Shown here piece after piece: positions 30,521 through 40,590 of a stretch of DNA of 64,000 bases. The stretch covers positions 248,001 through 312,000 of the forward strand of contig AZIN01000001.1 in assembly GCA_000511875.1 (NCBI GenBank). Reading direction: 5' to 3'. Origin of the DNA: Gammaproteobacteria bacterium MOLA455 (GTDB lineage: Bacteria; Pseudomonadota; Gammaproteobacteria; Pseudomonadales; Porticoccaceae). A program made the translations under genes and the position numbers. The notes beneath the pieces are model-generated. The model saw nothing but the letters and a program-made list of their open reading frames with translations, had not been told where the DNA came from and made no database searches. Each line of letters begins with the position of its first letter. Position 1 is the first letter of the stretch.

Positions 30521-32161
30521 TTGAAAACAGAATTTCTTGGCAAGACCCTCTCAGGCCCTTTTACAGTGCCATCTGGAATCGTCACCACAGCGGTGCCTAT
30601 TATCCAATATATGTTTGATCATATGCCGCAAATTGGTGTGATCACCACCAAGAGTGTCGGGCCTGTGCCCCGCGAAGGTAACCGTGAGCCGGTTTATAGC
30701 CAGTATTCCCCGGGAAATTTCGTCAATGCCGTTGGTCTGACCAACCCAGGCGCTCTAGTAGCTGCCGAAGCTATGGCAAAGCTGCGCATTCCCGAAGATC
30801 GCTTTTTACTGGTCTCCATTTTCGGTGGCAGTCTTGAAGAATTTGTTGAAGTGGCCAAGATCATGGCCCCAGTGGCCGATGGCTTAGAGCTCAATCTCTC
30901 CTGCCCCCACGCCAAAGGTTATGGTATGGCCATGGGGCAGGATCCAGAGATGGTGCGCGCTATTACCGCCGCAGTGAAAGCCGTGGTGGATATTCCAGTG
31001 ATTCCCAAATTAACACCCAACACCCCTAATATTGGCGAGATAGCCCTAGCCGCAGCCGCCGGTGGTGCCGACGGCATCTGCGCGATCAACACTGTCGGGC
31101 CAGGCTATACCGCCTCTCACGGCCATGCAGTGCTAAGTAATGGTGCTGGCGGCATGTCAGGCAAAGGCGTGTTGCCTATTGCATTAAAGTGCGTGCTTGA
31201 GATTCGCGCCGAGACCGATTTGCCGATTATCGGCTGTGGTGGCGCCAGTAGTGCCGCAGATGCGAGAGAATTTATTAATGCCGGCGCATCCATTGTCGGT
31301 ATCGGCTCTGCCCTAACCGGTATGACCACAGACGAAATTGGCAGTTACTTCAATCAGCTTGAAGCGGACATGGCTTTCGACTCAGACAAAGCAGAAGCCC
31401 ATATTCGCTACGACATCGATATGGATTATTCGCCAGTGGTGTTGGTGGAAAACAAACGCGTCTGCAACGATATCTGCGTTTTGACCTTTGATCGCAAAGT
31501 CAATATTCAGGCCGGTGAATTCGTTTTTCTCTGGGTGCCGGGAGTTGGCGAAAAGCCCTTCTCAGCCCTCGCCGATGACCCCTTCCAACTCGCTGTAATC
31601 GATGTGGGTATCTTTACCCATGCGCTGATGGATCTAGAGGTGGGCACTGAAGTCTATGTGCGCGGCCCTCACGGCATCCCCGTGTCCCCAGCGGAAGATG
31701 CCAAGATTATGGCAGTGGCCGGCGGAACCGGTTTAGCCGCGGTGTACCAGCTAGCTCGAGACTTTGGCAACGCTGAAGTATTTACCGGCGCTCGCACAGC
31801 CGAGCGGCTTTATTACCTTGATGAGTGTAAAAAAATCGCCAAGGTTCACGTGGCCACAGATGATGGCAGCGAAGGCTTTAAAGGGGTTGTCACTGAGCTG
31901 TTGCGCAGTCGTCTGGAACAGATGGATCAGCAGGAATTGGACAAGTTAGTGTTCTATAACTGCGGGCCTTCACCCATGGTGCACGCCGCAGCGAAAGTAC
32001 AGCGCGAGTTCTGTCGCGATGACCAGATCTTTAGTGCGATTGATTATCTGACTAAATGTGGCGTGGGTATCTGTGGAGCCTGTGCTTCGCCAGACGGACG
32101 ACGAATCTGTGTCGATGGACCCTTTATGCAGGGTACCCCTGAGAGGCCTCTAGAGCTCTAA
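30521..32161 (+). CDS. fused dihydroorotate-dehydrogenase-like protein (PyrD type 1B) with PyrK-like FAD/[2Fe-2S] reductase domain
   Basis: The start is TTG. Residues about 1-290 form the FMN-binding TIM-barrel with the catalytic Cys in LNLSCPH (near residue 127) and GGADGICAINTVGPG, INAGASIVGIGSAL. Residues about 305-546 form a ferredoxin-reductase-like FAD/NAD domain (GEFVFLWVPG, VAGGTGLAA) ending in a [2Fe-2S] site with four Cys in CGVGICGAC and RRIC (spacing C-x4-C-x2-C-x8-C). In Gram-positive bacteria these are two proteins, PyrD and PyrK. Here they are one polypeptide. The barrel also resembles dihydropyrimidine dehydrogenase in the SCPH and GQDPE motifs, so orotate formation is likely but not certain. 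Confidence 0.87.
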   Translation: MKTEFLGKTLSGPFTVPSGIVTTAVPIIQYMFDHMPQIGVITTKSVGPVPREGNREPVYSQYSPGNFVNAVGLTNPGALVAAEAMAKLRIPEDRFLLVSIFGGSLEEFVEVAKIMAPVADGLELNLSCPHAKGYGMAMGQDPEMVRAITAAVKAVVDIPVIPKLTPNTPNIGEIALAAAAGGADGICAINTVGPGYTASHGHAVLSNGAGGMSGKGVLPIALKCVLEIRAETDLPIIGCGGASSAADAREFINAGASIVGIGSALTGMTTDEIGSYFNQLEADMAFDSDKAEAHIRYDIDMDYSPVVLVENKRVCNDICVLTFDRKVNIQAGEFVFLWVPGVGEKPFSALADDPFQLAVIDVGIFTHALMDLEVGTEVYVRGPHGIPVSPAEDAKIMAVAGGTGLAAVYQLARDFGNAEVFTGARTAERLYYLDECKKIAKVHVATDDGSEGFKGVVTELLRSRLEQMDQQELDKLVFYNCGPSPMVHAAAKVQREFCRDDQIFSAIDYLTKCGVGICGACASPDGRRICVDGPFMQGTPERPLEL

Positions 32162-32201
32162 AGAAGTAGCAGTTTATTGTTACCCGGAGCAGCTCTCAAG
32201 T

Positions 32202-32238
32202 CTGTCATCCCTAAGCGATGAAGCAGTCGGGATGACAG
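32202..32238. repeat. perfect 10-bp inverted repeat between convergent genes
   Basis: CTGTCATCCC and GGGATGACAG are separated by 17 bases and lie between the convergent pyrD-pyrK fusion and fadB. The sequence resembles the common TGTCATCCC-type intergenic palindromes and may act as a transcription block in both directions, although there is no T tract. Confidence 0.8.
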
Positions 32239-32253
32239 GTTTGAACAATTAGC

Positions 32254-34410
32254 TTAATACAAGGTTTCACCCTTAGCAGCCATCGCACGCAATTTCGCAG
32301 TGGGTCTATACAGCTCACTAATATGGGCATATCTATCGCCGCGATCACAGACCTCCTGCAGACCAATCTCATCCATCCAGCGACAGACACCGCCGCGGAA
32401 TGCCGGAAAACCAACGCCATAAATCAGCGCCATGTCCGCTTCAGCTGGCGAAGCAACAACGCCCTCTTCCAAGCAGTGAACCATCTCCATGGCCATGGCG
32501 ATCATCAGGCGATCGACAATCTCATCCGCAGCCACCATCTTGGCTTCACCATAAAGATCGGCAAACATCTTGATCACATTCTGGTCAAGCGCCTTGCTTG
32601 GCTTACCCTTTTCATTCAATTCATAGCTGTAGTAGCCAAGACCATTTTTCTGACCCAGACGCTCAGCCTGATAAATAGCTTCAGTGGGCCATAGGTCAGC
32701 GGTTTTCTTAAAGCGCTCAGGCAAGCCATTGATCATCACTGGGTAGCAGTGATTAATTGTGTCAATGCCGATTACGTCCATCAAATAAGCCGGTCCCATT
32801 GGCAGGCCCCAACCTTCCATGACCTTATCCACTTGCTGAAAGTCAGCACCCTCTGAGATCATAATCTCAAGGCCAAAGAGCATGGCGAAGAGCACCCGGT
32901 TGACTAAGAATCCTGGGCAGTCGTTAACCACAATTGGCTTCTTGCCAAGACCCAAAGCATAAGCACAGACCGCTGCGATGGTTGCATCAGAAGTGTTTTC
33001 GCCGCGAATAATTTCAACCAGTGGCATAGCGTGAACCGGATTAAAGAAGTGCATGCCGCAGAAATTTTCTGGGCGCTTTAAAGACTCAGCAAGGCGGTTG
33101 ATTGAGATAGTCGAGGTGTTTGAGGTAATCACTGCACTATCGTCGAGCAGGGCCTCAACGGCGGGCAACACCATTTTCTTAACCGATTCCAGTTCAACTA
33201 CGGCTTCAACCAGTATGTTGCAAGGGGCCACATCAGCGTCTTCAAGGCTTGGCTTGATTAGACTAAGTATCTGGCCTGCTTTCTCTTCGGTTAACTTGCC
33301 GCGCTTAACGCCTTTGGCCAGTAGCTTATTGGCTTCCTGAATACCCAGATCCAATGCCGGCTGGTTAATATCTTTCATCACGACTGCGTAACCGCGAATG
33401 GCGTTTTGGTAGGCAATACCGCCACCCATAATACCGGCACCAATCACCCCAGCAGCTTCGATCTCCGGCAGTTTGTCAGCCAGAGCACGGCTACGATTTT
33501 TTGCCTGCTTAACGATATATTGATCACTTAAAAACAGCCCCACCATGGCTCTTGCCTGAGGCGTTTGGGATATTTCATAGAAGGCCTCATTTTCCATTTT
33601 AATGGCGTCATCGCGACCCAGGTGGGCAGCATTGGAAATCAACTCAACCGCTTTTAAAGGAGCTGGATAATGATTGCCGGCTTTGCCCAAAATAGAGCTG
33701 CGGAAACCTGTGGCTGTAGCCTCTAGTTCGGCATCGGACATTGCCAGTGCTGTGCTCATCTGAGCGCGACGGGCTTGATAGTCACGCTGACCTGAAGCCA
33801 GCTCTTCCAGCAGACCCAGAGATACTTCGCGCAACTGCTCTGGCTCGGCGATGGCATCGACTGCACCGGCTTCCAGAGCCGCCTTAGGACGCTGCTGTTC
33901 ACCAGAAGCAACCCAGTGCACCGCTGTCGAATAGCCGACCAAACGTGGCAGACGGACAGTACCGCCCCAGCCAGGAATAATGCCGAGGCCGGTTTCGGGA
34001 AGGCCTACAGCGGCCTTGGAGGAAATTACTCGCGAGTCACAGGCGAGGCAAACTTCAAAACCGCCGCCGAGAGCAAACCCGTTGATCGCCGCAACGGAGG
34101 GGTATGGCAGATCTTCAATCTCCGAGAACAGGCCATTGACGGTCTGTGCACCGGCAATAAAAGCCTCTTTGGTGGCGTTGAACATATCCTTAAATTCAGT
34201 AATGTCCGCACCCACCACAAATACAGGCTTGGCACTGCTGATCAAAAGTCCGCGAACACCGGATTGCGCTTTTAAGGTATCTACGGCTTCGCGTAAATCA
34301 GCTAATGTCTGCTGATTAAATTTATTCACCGACTCGCCTTGATTGTCGAATTGAATTTCTGCAAAACCATTGTCGATTAGAGTTAGACTGACTGTCTGGC
34401 CTTTGTACAT
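32254..34410 (-). CDS. fadB: fatty-acid oxidation multifunctional protein alpha chain
   Basis: FadB carries enoyl-CoA hydratase and 3-hydroxyacyl-CoA dehydrogenase activities. From the ATG at 34410 it has 718 residues, like E. coli FadB. The N-terminal crotonase half has NGFALGGGFEV and PETGLGIIPGWGGT, both with catalytic Glu, and the dehydrogenase half has the NAD motif GAGIMGGGIAY and HFFNPVHAMPLVEII with the catalytic His, followed by the C-terminal duplicate. A further in-frame TTG at 34419 is less likely because its ribosome site would be too close. The partner thiolase fadA, normally next to fadB, is not adjacent. Confidence 0.96.
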   Translation of the reverse strand: MYKGQTVSLTLIDNGFAEIQFDNQGESVNKFNQQTLADLREAVDTLKAQSGVRGLLISSAKPVFVVGADITEFKDMFNATKEAFIAGAQTVNGLFSEIEDLPYPSVAAINGFALGGGFEVCLACDSRVISSKAAVGLPETGLGIIPGWGGTVRLPRLVGYSTAVHWVASGEQQRPKAALEAGAVDAIAEPEQLREVSLGLLEELASGQRDYQARRAQMSTALAMSDAELEATATGFRSSILGKAGNHYPAPLKAVELISNAAHLGRDDAIKMENEAFYEISQTPQARAMVGLFLSDQYIVKQAKNRSRALADKLPEIEAAGVIGAGIMGGGIAYQNAIRGYAVVMKDINQPALDLGIQEANKLLAKGVKRGKLTEEKAGQILSLIKPSLEDADVAPCNILVEAVVELESVKKMVLPAVEALLDDSAVITSNTSTISINRLAESLKRPENFCGMHFFNPVHAMPLVEIIRGENTSDATIAAVCAYALGLGKKPIVVNDCPGFLVNRVLFAMLFGLEIMISEGADFQQVDKVMEGWGLPMGPAYLMDVIGIDTINHCYPVMINGLPERFKKTADLWPTEAIYQAERLGQKNGLGYYSYELNEKGKPSKALDQNVIKMFADLYGEAKMVAADEIVDRLMIAMAMEMVHCLEEGVVASPAEADMALIYGVGFPAFRGGVCRWMDEIGLQEVCDRGDRYAHISELYRPTAKLRAMAAKGETLY

Positions 34411-34528
34411 AGCGATCAATTTCCTTAAATAATAGATAGATTCATCGTTTATTCTAGCTTTGTCAGCGCGCCAGTCTATGATTTACTGCGACCATACGTA
34501 TCCACAACAATATCCAGTGAGATAGCAG

Positions 34529-35923
34529 ATGACATTGCGAGACAGTATGCACCTAGAGCAGCAGAGTAAATCCCTACTTGAGCAAGCCAAAGGCTATGCC
34601 TATGAATACGCCGACAGCGCTGCGCAACGCAATGTGTTCCCTTCGAAGCAGGCGCTAGCGGGTCTCGAGCAGTTTGTCGAAGACCTGCCAGCCGCTTCCG
34701 GAGATGCCACGACTATTCTCAAGCAGTTACATGAATACGGCTCCCCTGCCACTACTGCACAGACCGGCGGCCGCTACTTTGGTTTTGTCAATGGCGGCAT
34801 TTTGCCGGTGACTCTGGCGACTAAGTGGCTGAGCGATTTCTGGGATCAAAACACTGCACTCTATGCAATGTCACCTGTTGTCTCCAAGCTCGAAGAGATC
34901 TGTGAAAGCTGGTTAAAACAATTATTCGGTCTGCCTGACAGTACGGTTGCTGGGTTTGTCAGCGGCACTTCTTCGGCGATTTTATGTGGGCTAGCAGCAG
35001 CGCGCTATCGACTATTACACAACCAGGGTTGGGACTTTAATCAGCAGGGCCACAATGGTGCGCCAGCACTGCGCATTATTGCCGGCCGTCATATCCATGG
35101 TGCAGTAACTAAAGCTGTCGCTCTGCTGGGTTTTGGTCTCGACAACATTGAATGGGTCGAGGGCGATGATCAGGGGCGCATCCTTCCTGAACAGCTGCCG
35201 CAATTGGATGGCAGCTGCATAGTTTTATTGCAGGCGGGCAATGTCAATACAGGTTCCTTTGATCCCTTTGAGACGATCTGTGACAAAGCTAATAAAGTCG
35301 GTGCATGGGTCCACATAGATGGTGCCTTTGGTCTTTGGGCGGGCGCGACAAAGCGGCTTAAGCACCTGACTAAAGGCTTGGAGAAAGCCCATTCATGGTC
35401 TGTGGATGGTCACAAGACGCTCAATACACCCTATGACAGTGGCATCTTACTCTGTCGCGATCGAGATGCTCTAATCATGGCGCTGCAGGCGTCCGGTGCC
35501 TATCTAAACTTCAGTGAAAACCGCGATGGCATGCTTTACACACCAGAGATGTCTCGCCGTGCCAGAGCCGTTGAACTCTGGGCTGCGCTTAAATACCTAG
35601 GTGCCAATGGAGTTGATGAGCTGGTTTATGGCATGCATGAACGGGCACTGCAGTTTGCCGAGGAACTCGCAGCGGCAGATTTCGAGATACTTAATGATGT
35701 GGTGTTTAATCAGGTGGTTGTTTCGCCAGCAGATAGCGATGCTGAGACCGATAAGATACTGGCTGCGATTCAAGATTCCGGGGAGTGCTGGGTCGGTGGT
35801 TCAGTGTGGCAAGATAAAAAGGTTATTCGTGTCAGCGTCTGTTCTTGGGTGACTAGCGGCGAAGATGTCAGTCGGTCGGTACGAGCGTTTATTGCTGCTC
35901 GTAATGCTATTTCTGAAAGATAA
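34529..35923 (+). CDS. pyridoxal-5'-phosphate-dependent decarboxylase family protein (group II, aspartate/aromatic type)
   Basis: The 464-residue protein has the glycine-rich N-terminal GGRYFGFVNGG, the cofactor-binding SGTSSA loop, HIDGAFGLWAG with the Asp that contacts the pyridine ring, and the Schiff-base Lys in SVDGHKTLNTPYD near residue 295. This is the glutamate/DOPA/tyrosine decarboxylase fold, but members include enzymes with other reactions such as aldehyde-forming synthases. Substrate cannot be predicted. It is divergent from fadB and overlaps the 3' end of the convergent methyltransferase gene by 17 bases. Confidence 0.83.
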   Translation: MTLRDSMHLEQQSKSLLEQAKGYAYEYADSAAQRNVFPSKQALAGLEQFVEDLPAASGDATTILKQLHEYGSPATTAQTGGRYFGFVNGGILPVTLATKWLSDFWDQNTALYAMSPVVSKLEEICESWLKQLFGLPDSTVAGFVSGTSSAILCGLAAARYRLLHNQGWDFNQQGHNGAPALRIIAGRHIHGAVTKAVALLGFGLDNIEWVEGDDQGRILPEQLPQLDGSCIVLLQAGNVNTGSFDPFETICDKANKVGAWVHIDGAFGLWAGATKRLKHLTKGLEKAHSWSVDGHKTLNTPYDSGILLCRDRDALIMALQASGAYLNFSENRDGMLYTPEMSRRARAVELWAALKYLGANGVDELVYGMHERALQFAEELAAADFEILNDVVFNQVVVSPADSDAETDKILAAIQDSGECWVGGSVWQDKKVIRVSVCSWVTSGEDVSRSVRAFIAARNAISER

Positions 35924-36563
35924 TCACATCCGCACCAATAAACTGCGGCGCACTGCCCCACTGCTGACCTAGGTATTCAAAGGTCGCTACTGAAAAGAAG
36001 CTGATATGAGTGGGGTCAGATTTGTAGTGCCAGCTGGCGAATTTCTCTCGGCTGGCAACTAGCTTGGTCATAATTGCCAACTGTCCGCCGGACTTTAACA
36101 TCCTCCAGAGTCGGTCTAGTTCAAATAGTGGTTTAGCCAGATGCTCAACGACCTCAGTCGCAGTAATAAAATCATATTGGGACTCAAGCAGCTCAGGGTG
36201 ATTGGCGTAATACAGGTCATAGAGCGCCACGCGATGCCCCTGCTCTTCTAACATCAGCGACAAACAGGGCCCTGGGCCAGAGCCAAAATCCAATCCCTGA
36301 CTGCCGGGCTGGAGTTTCGCCAAGAGGGGCTGAGCAAGTCGATTGAGAAAGCTACGGTAACCTAGATCATGCGGGTCGTTTTCATGAAGATCATACTCCG
36401 CCTTCTCCTGATCATTTGACAGATGAAAACCCTGGGGCACAAACACTAGCTGACAAGCAGAACACTGCAGATAAGCGCGACGTTGATCCCGGTGATACTC
36501 GGCCGTCGCTTTGCCGCTGCAAAGTGGGCAGTTTTCAGACTCTTGAATCATGTCGTGGTGCAT
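35907..36563 (-). CDS. class I SAM-dependent methyltransferase with N-terminal zinc-ribbon-like motif
   Basis: The start is unsettled: TTG at 36620 opens the longest frame, and ATG codons at 36563 and 36551 are alternatives without a clear ribosome site. I give 36563. Two CxxC pairs, CPLC and CSAC, lie just behind the start and may bind zinc. The methyltransferase core follows with LDFGSGPGPCL, LYDLYYA and the EVVEHLAKP motif. This pattern occurs in methyltransferases acting on small molecules or on surface sugars; the substrate is unknown. It converges with the PLP decarboxylase gene, overlapping it by 17 bases. Confidence 0.8.
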   Translation of the reverse strand: MHHDMIQESENCPLCSGKATAEYHRDQRRAYLQCSACQLVFVPQGFHLSNDQEKAEYDLHENDPHDLGYRSFLNRLAQPLLAKLQPGSQGLDFGSGPGPCLSLMLEEQGHRVALYDLYYANHPELLESQYDFITATEVVEHLAKPLFELDRLWRMLKSGGQLAIMTKLVASREKFASWHYKSDPTHISFFSVATFEYLGQQWGSAPQFIGADVIIFQK

Positions 36564-36707
36564 AACGGTCAAGTCACAGTCAGTTGAAAAAAACAAGTCT
36601 ACCCAGAGCGGATTGCTCAAGGCATAATCTCGCGCCTAATACAGTCCATTGCCAACCGGCTATTGTCTGACACAGATTGAATCTACTCATTATTGTAAAA
36701 GGCCCTC

Positions 36708-39074
36708 ATGTACTCTATTGCCAGTCGTATCGCTAATGAACTCAAGATTGGTGAAAACCAAGTCACTGCCGCCATACAACTGCTCGATGAGGGCGCGACC
36801 GTACCCTTTATATCGCGCTATCGCAAGGAAGTCACCGGCGGCCTTGATGATACTCAGATGCGCAACCTTGAGGAGCGCCTCAACTACATAAGAGAGCTTG
36901 AAGATCGGCGAAAATCGATTCTCTCCAGTATTGAGGAACAGGGCAAACTGACAGCCGAGCTGAAACAGGCAATCAATTTGGCTGACACTAAAACCCGTCT
37001 CGAAGATTTATACCTACCCTATAAAGTAAAACGCCGCACCAAAGGCCAGATCGCCATTGAGGCTGGCCTGGAGCCTCTGGCCGATAAACTCTACGGTGAT
37101 CCGACCCAGGACCCAGAGAAAACCGCTGCAGCGTTCGTGAACAGGGAGCTCGGCGTTGCCGATAGCAAAGCGGCCCTAGATGGCGCTAAATTTATTCTTA
37201 TGGAACGCTTTAGCGAAGACGCTGAACTGTTGGGCCGGCTCCGCCAGTTTATGTTCGATGAGGCGAATATCACCGCCACTCTGGTGAGCGGCAAAGATAA
37301 AGAGCCAGGCAAGGAGCAGGCGGCAGCCAAATTTAAAGATTACTTTGAGCACAGCGAACCGCTAAACACAGCGCCGTCGCACAGAGCCTTGGCGATGTTT
37401 CGCGCTCGCCGAGAAGGGTTTATCAGTATTAAGGTAGATCTGATACTCGAAGACGATCAGGGCCATCCCTGTGAGAGCATGATTGCCCGTCAGGTGAATA
37501 TCGAAAATCTCGGCCGCGCTGCCGATGATTGGCTCGGCGAAGTGGTCCGTTGGACTTGGCGCATCAAGCTACACACCCACCTAGAGACTGACCTTTTAGG
37601 AAGCCTTCGTGAACGAGCGGATCTTGATGCTATCAATGTTTTCTCGATCAACCTTAAAGATTTGATCCTCGCTGCACCTGCCGGACAAAAAGCCACCATT
37701 GGCTTGGATCCTGGCTTGCGTACTGGGGTTAAAGTCGCTGTGGTAGACAGCACTGGCAAGCTGGTGGATCACACCACCATTTTCCCTACAGCGCCGCAGC
37801 GAAAGACCCATGAAGCTGAAGCTATTCTCACCCATTTCTGTGAGAAGTATGGGGTTGAGCTAATTGCTATAGGCAATGGCACTGGTAGCCGCGAGACCGA
37901 AAGTTTCGTCTTGGATATGCTGAAAAATAACACTGCATTGAAAGCTCAGGCTGTAATGGTTAATGAAGCCGGCGCGTCGATTTACTCCGCATCAGAATTT
38001 GCCGCCAAAGAATTTCCCGATCTAGATGTCACCATTCGTGGCGCGGTGTCTATAGCTCGTCGCCTTCAAGATCCGCTGGCGGAGTTGGTTAAGATCGACC
38101 CAAAATCCATTGGTGTGGGCCAATATCAGCACGATGTCAGTCAGGTAAAGCTGGCCAGAAGTCTCGACTCGGTAATCGAAGACTGTGTAAATGCCGTGGG
38201 CGTTGAGGTGAATACCGCCTCCTCCGCGCTGTTGCGCCGGGTTTCCGGCCTCAGCCAGACCATTGCCGATAATATCGTCGACTACCGCGATCAGCAGGGA
38301 GCCTTTAAAAGCCGTGAGCAGCTCAAACTGGTAAGCCGCTTTGGCGAGCGCACCTTTGAGCAGGCCGCAGGCTTCTTGCGCATTGCCAATGGCGATAATC
38401 CGCTGGATGCCTCAGCAGTACACCCAGAGACCTACTCTTTAGTTGAACGCATTGCTGAAGCCAACAAGACTTCCCAGAAAGCATTGCTTGGCAATAGCCA
38501 GCTGCTGCGTAAACTGGATCCGGCAAACTATGTGGACAGCCAGTTTGGCCTGCCCACTATCACTGATATCCTCAGTGAATTGGATAAGCCAGGCCGGGAT
38601 CCTCGTCCGGAGTTTAAAACCGCCACCTTTAAGGAAGGCATAGAGGCGATTAAGGATCTCAAGCCCGCCATGCTCCTCGAAGGTGTGGTGACCAATGTCA
38701 CCAACTTCGGTGCCTTTGTCGATATTGGCGTGCATCAGGATGGATTGGTTCATATCTCCGCTATCGCTAATCGTTTTGTGAAAGACCCCCACGAAGTGGT
38801 CAAGACCGGTGACATAGTCAACGTTAAAGTGATGGAAGTAGATGTTGCGAGAAAGCGCATAGCCTTGAGTATGCGCACCGATGATGAAGTGACTCCGGCG
38901 CGCTCTGATAAAAAGCCAGACGGCAAGCCGGGGCAGAAGGCTAATCACAGAACAAATGGCGGCTCTAAAACGGCCCATAAAAACGCCGCAGGTCAGAAAC
39001 GGTCCCAAGCCTCAACGCCGCAGGCCAAAGGTAGTATGGCGGCACTCTTTGAAAAGGCCTTGAAGAAGCCATAA
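36708..39074 (+). CDS. tex: RNA-binding transcription accessory protein Tex
   Basis: Tex (YhgF) is a cytoplasmic nucleic-acid-binding protein linked to transcription, stress tolerance and toxin expression in several bacteria. The 788-residue protein has the N-terminal helical region ([15 protein letters not shown]), the YqgF/RNase-H-like fold ([16 protein letters not shown]), the HhH pair ([19 protein letters not shown]) and a C-terminal S1 domain ([27 protein letters not shown]). The tail after residue 735 is basic and rich in Lys and Asn. It stands alone, just before a tRNA cluster. Confidence 0.97.
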   Translation: MYSIASRIANELKIGENQVTAAIQLLDEGATVPFISRYRKEVTGGLDDTQMRNLEERLNYIRELEDRRKSILSSIEEQGKLTAELKQAINLADTKTRLEDLYLPYKVKRRTKGQIAIEAGLEPLADKLYGDPTQDPEKTAAAFVNRELGVADSKAALDGAKFILMERFSEDAELLGRLRQFMFDEANITATLVSGKDKEPGKEQAAAKFKDYFEHSEPLNTAPSHRALAMFRARREGFISIKVDLILEDDQGHPCESMIARQVNIENLGRAADDWLGEVVRWTWRIKLHTHLETDLLGSLRERADLDAINVFSINLKDLILAAPAGQKATIGLDPGLRTGVKVAVVDSTGKLVDHTTIFPTAPQRKTHEAEAILTHFCEKYGVELIAIGNGTGSRETESFVLDMLKNNTALKAQAVMVNEAGASIYSASEFAAKEFPDLDVTIRGAVSIARRLQDPLAELVKIDPKSIGVGQYQHDVSQVKLARSLDSVIEDCVNAVGVEVNTASSALLRRVSGLSQTIADNIVDYRDQQGAFKSREQLKLVSRFGERTFEQAAGFLRIANGDNPLDASAVHPETYSLVERIAEANKTSQKALLGNSQLLRKLDPANYVDSQFGLPTITDILSELDKPGRDPRPEFKTATFKEGIEAIKDLKPAMLLEGVVTNVTNFGAFVDIGVHQDGLVHISAIANRFVKDPHEVVKTGDIVNVKVMEVDVARKRIALSMRTDDEVTPARSDKKPDGKPGQKANHRTNGGSKTAHKNAAGQKRSQASTPQAKGSMAALFEKALKKP

Positions 39075-39267
39075 GGTCATCGGCAAAAGGCTTTGTTAGA
39101 GATGAAAAGCTGGGCCAATTTAGTTTCCTCAGGGCCTCATAAAATAGAGCTTCGGGGATTGCTAAAAAGATATCAATTATTTGCCGGATAATTGGATTTC
39201 GCATTGACGGTAACCGGTCCGATCAGTATTATGCGCCCTCTCGTAAGAGACCGCATGGTAAGACATT

Positions 39268-39344
39268 CGGGAATTAGCGCAGCCTGGTAGCGCGCCTGCT
39301 TTGGGAGCAGGATGTCGGGGGTTCGAATCCCTCATTCCCGACCA
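39268..39344 (+). tRNA. tRNA-Pro (anticodon TGG)
   Basis: The 77-base sequence folds into a complete cloverleaf. The acceptor stem pairs CGGGAAT with ATTCCCG, the anticodon loop reads TTTGGGA, and the T loop carries GTTCGAATC. The 3' CCA is encoded. It is the first gene of a three-tRNA run. Confidence 0.97.
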
Positions 39345-39363
39345 CTTTCCGGCTTTGTAAAAT

Positions 39364-39440
<77 letters not shown>

Positions 39441-39492
39441 TCTTCTATTTGATGGGCCCACATGTAGGACTGGTCAATCTGTAATACTCAAT

Positions 39493-39569
39493 GGTGGACG
39501 TAGCTCAGTTGGTAGAGCCCCGGATTGTGATTCCGGTGGTCGCGGGTTCAATCCCCGTCGTCCACCCCA
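39493..39569 (+). tRNA. tRNA-His (anticodon GTG)
   Basis: Acceptor arms GTGGACG and CGTCCAC pair, and the extra 5' G (position -1) opposite C73 is encoded, the identity mark of tRNA-His. The anticodon loop TTGTGAT gives GTG. CCA is encoded. It ends the tRNA run, about 150 bases before folD; the tRNA-Leu found in this run in many relatives is absent. Confidence 0.97.
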
Positions 39570-39719
39570 TTTGATAGCTCTTCTGTTACTCAGCCTCTTT
39601 GCATCATTTCCAAAAATATGTCTTTTGCACTACAAAAAAGGTTGCTTTAAACACATCCTATGCCTATTTTGGCACCTTTGTTTTACTAAACTATTGATTC
39701 TTTTTAAACAGGTCTAAAC

Positions 39720-40574
39720 ATGTCTGCACTGATTCTTGATGGCAAAGCCCTTGCCGCTAAAACCGAAGCCGAACTATCCCAACGTGTTGCTGCCCTCAAA
39801 GCAGCGAATAATGGTCAGGCCCCTATTCTGGCAACCATTCTGGTTGGCGGCGATCCTGCATCAGCCACCTATGTGAAGATGAAGCAGAACGCCTGTAAAC
39901 GTGTTGGCATGGACTCAATCGCAGTCGAGATGGCCGATGACACTAGCACCGAACAGCTGTTGGCAAAGATTGCAGAACTTAATAACAACCCCGACTGTCA
40001 CGGTATTCTATTGCAGCATCCAACGCCCAAGCAGATTGATGAGCGCGCTTGTTTTGACGCGATTGCCCTTGCCAAAGATGTGGACGGCGTGACCTGTCTC
40101 GGTTTTGGTCGCATGGCTATGAACGAAGAAGCCTATGGCTCAGCGACGCCGCAGGGTATTATGCGCATCCTTGAAGGCTACGACATCGATATGGCAGGCA
40201 AGCACGCGGTTGTTGTTGGTCGCAGCCCTATTCTTGGCAAGCCAATGGCACTGATGCTGTTGAATGCCAATGCCACAGTGACTATCTGTCACTCGAAAAC
40301 CCAGAACCTTGCAGATTTAATTAAGCAGGCGGATATCTTAGTTGGCGCAGTAGGTCGACCTGAATTTATTAAAGCCGAGTGGATCAAAGATGGTGCAGTG
40401 GTTGTTGATGCCGGCTACCATCCTGGCGGCGTCGGCGATATTGAACTGGCCCCGCTGGTTGATCGCGTTGCTGCTTTGACGCCGGTTCCAGGTGGTGTGG
40501 GCCCCATGACCATTAACACCCTGATTCTGCAATCAGTTGTAGCCGCTGAAAAAGCCTTGGCCAAACATAGCTAA
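39720..40574 (+). CDS. folD: bifunctional methylenetetrahydrofolate dehydrogenase / methenyl-THF cyclohydrolase
   Basis: FolD interconverts one-carbon folate forms using NADP. The 284-residue protein has the family signatures [14 protein letters not shown] with the catalytic Lys, [27 protein letters not shown] and [10 protein letters not shown]. It is downstream of the tRNA genes in the pseudomonad-like tRNA-folD-cysS-glnS arrangement, but separated from cysS by an inserted segment. Confidence 0.97.
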   Translation: MSALILDGKALAAKTEAELSQRVAALKAANNGQAPILATILVGGDPASATYVKMKQNACKRVGMDSIAVEMADDTSTEQLLAKIAELNNNPDCHGILLQHPTPKQIDERACFDAIALAKDVDGVTCLGFGRMAMNEEAYGSATPQGIMRILEGYDIDMAGKHAVVVGRSPILGKPMALMLLNANATVTICHSKTQNLADLIKQADILVGAVGRPEFIKAEWIKDGAVVVDAGYHPGGVGDIELAPLVDRVAALTPVPGGVGPMTINTLILQSVVAAEKALAKHS

Positions 40575-40590
40575 CAGGGGCTAAGGTCAC

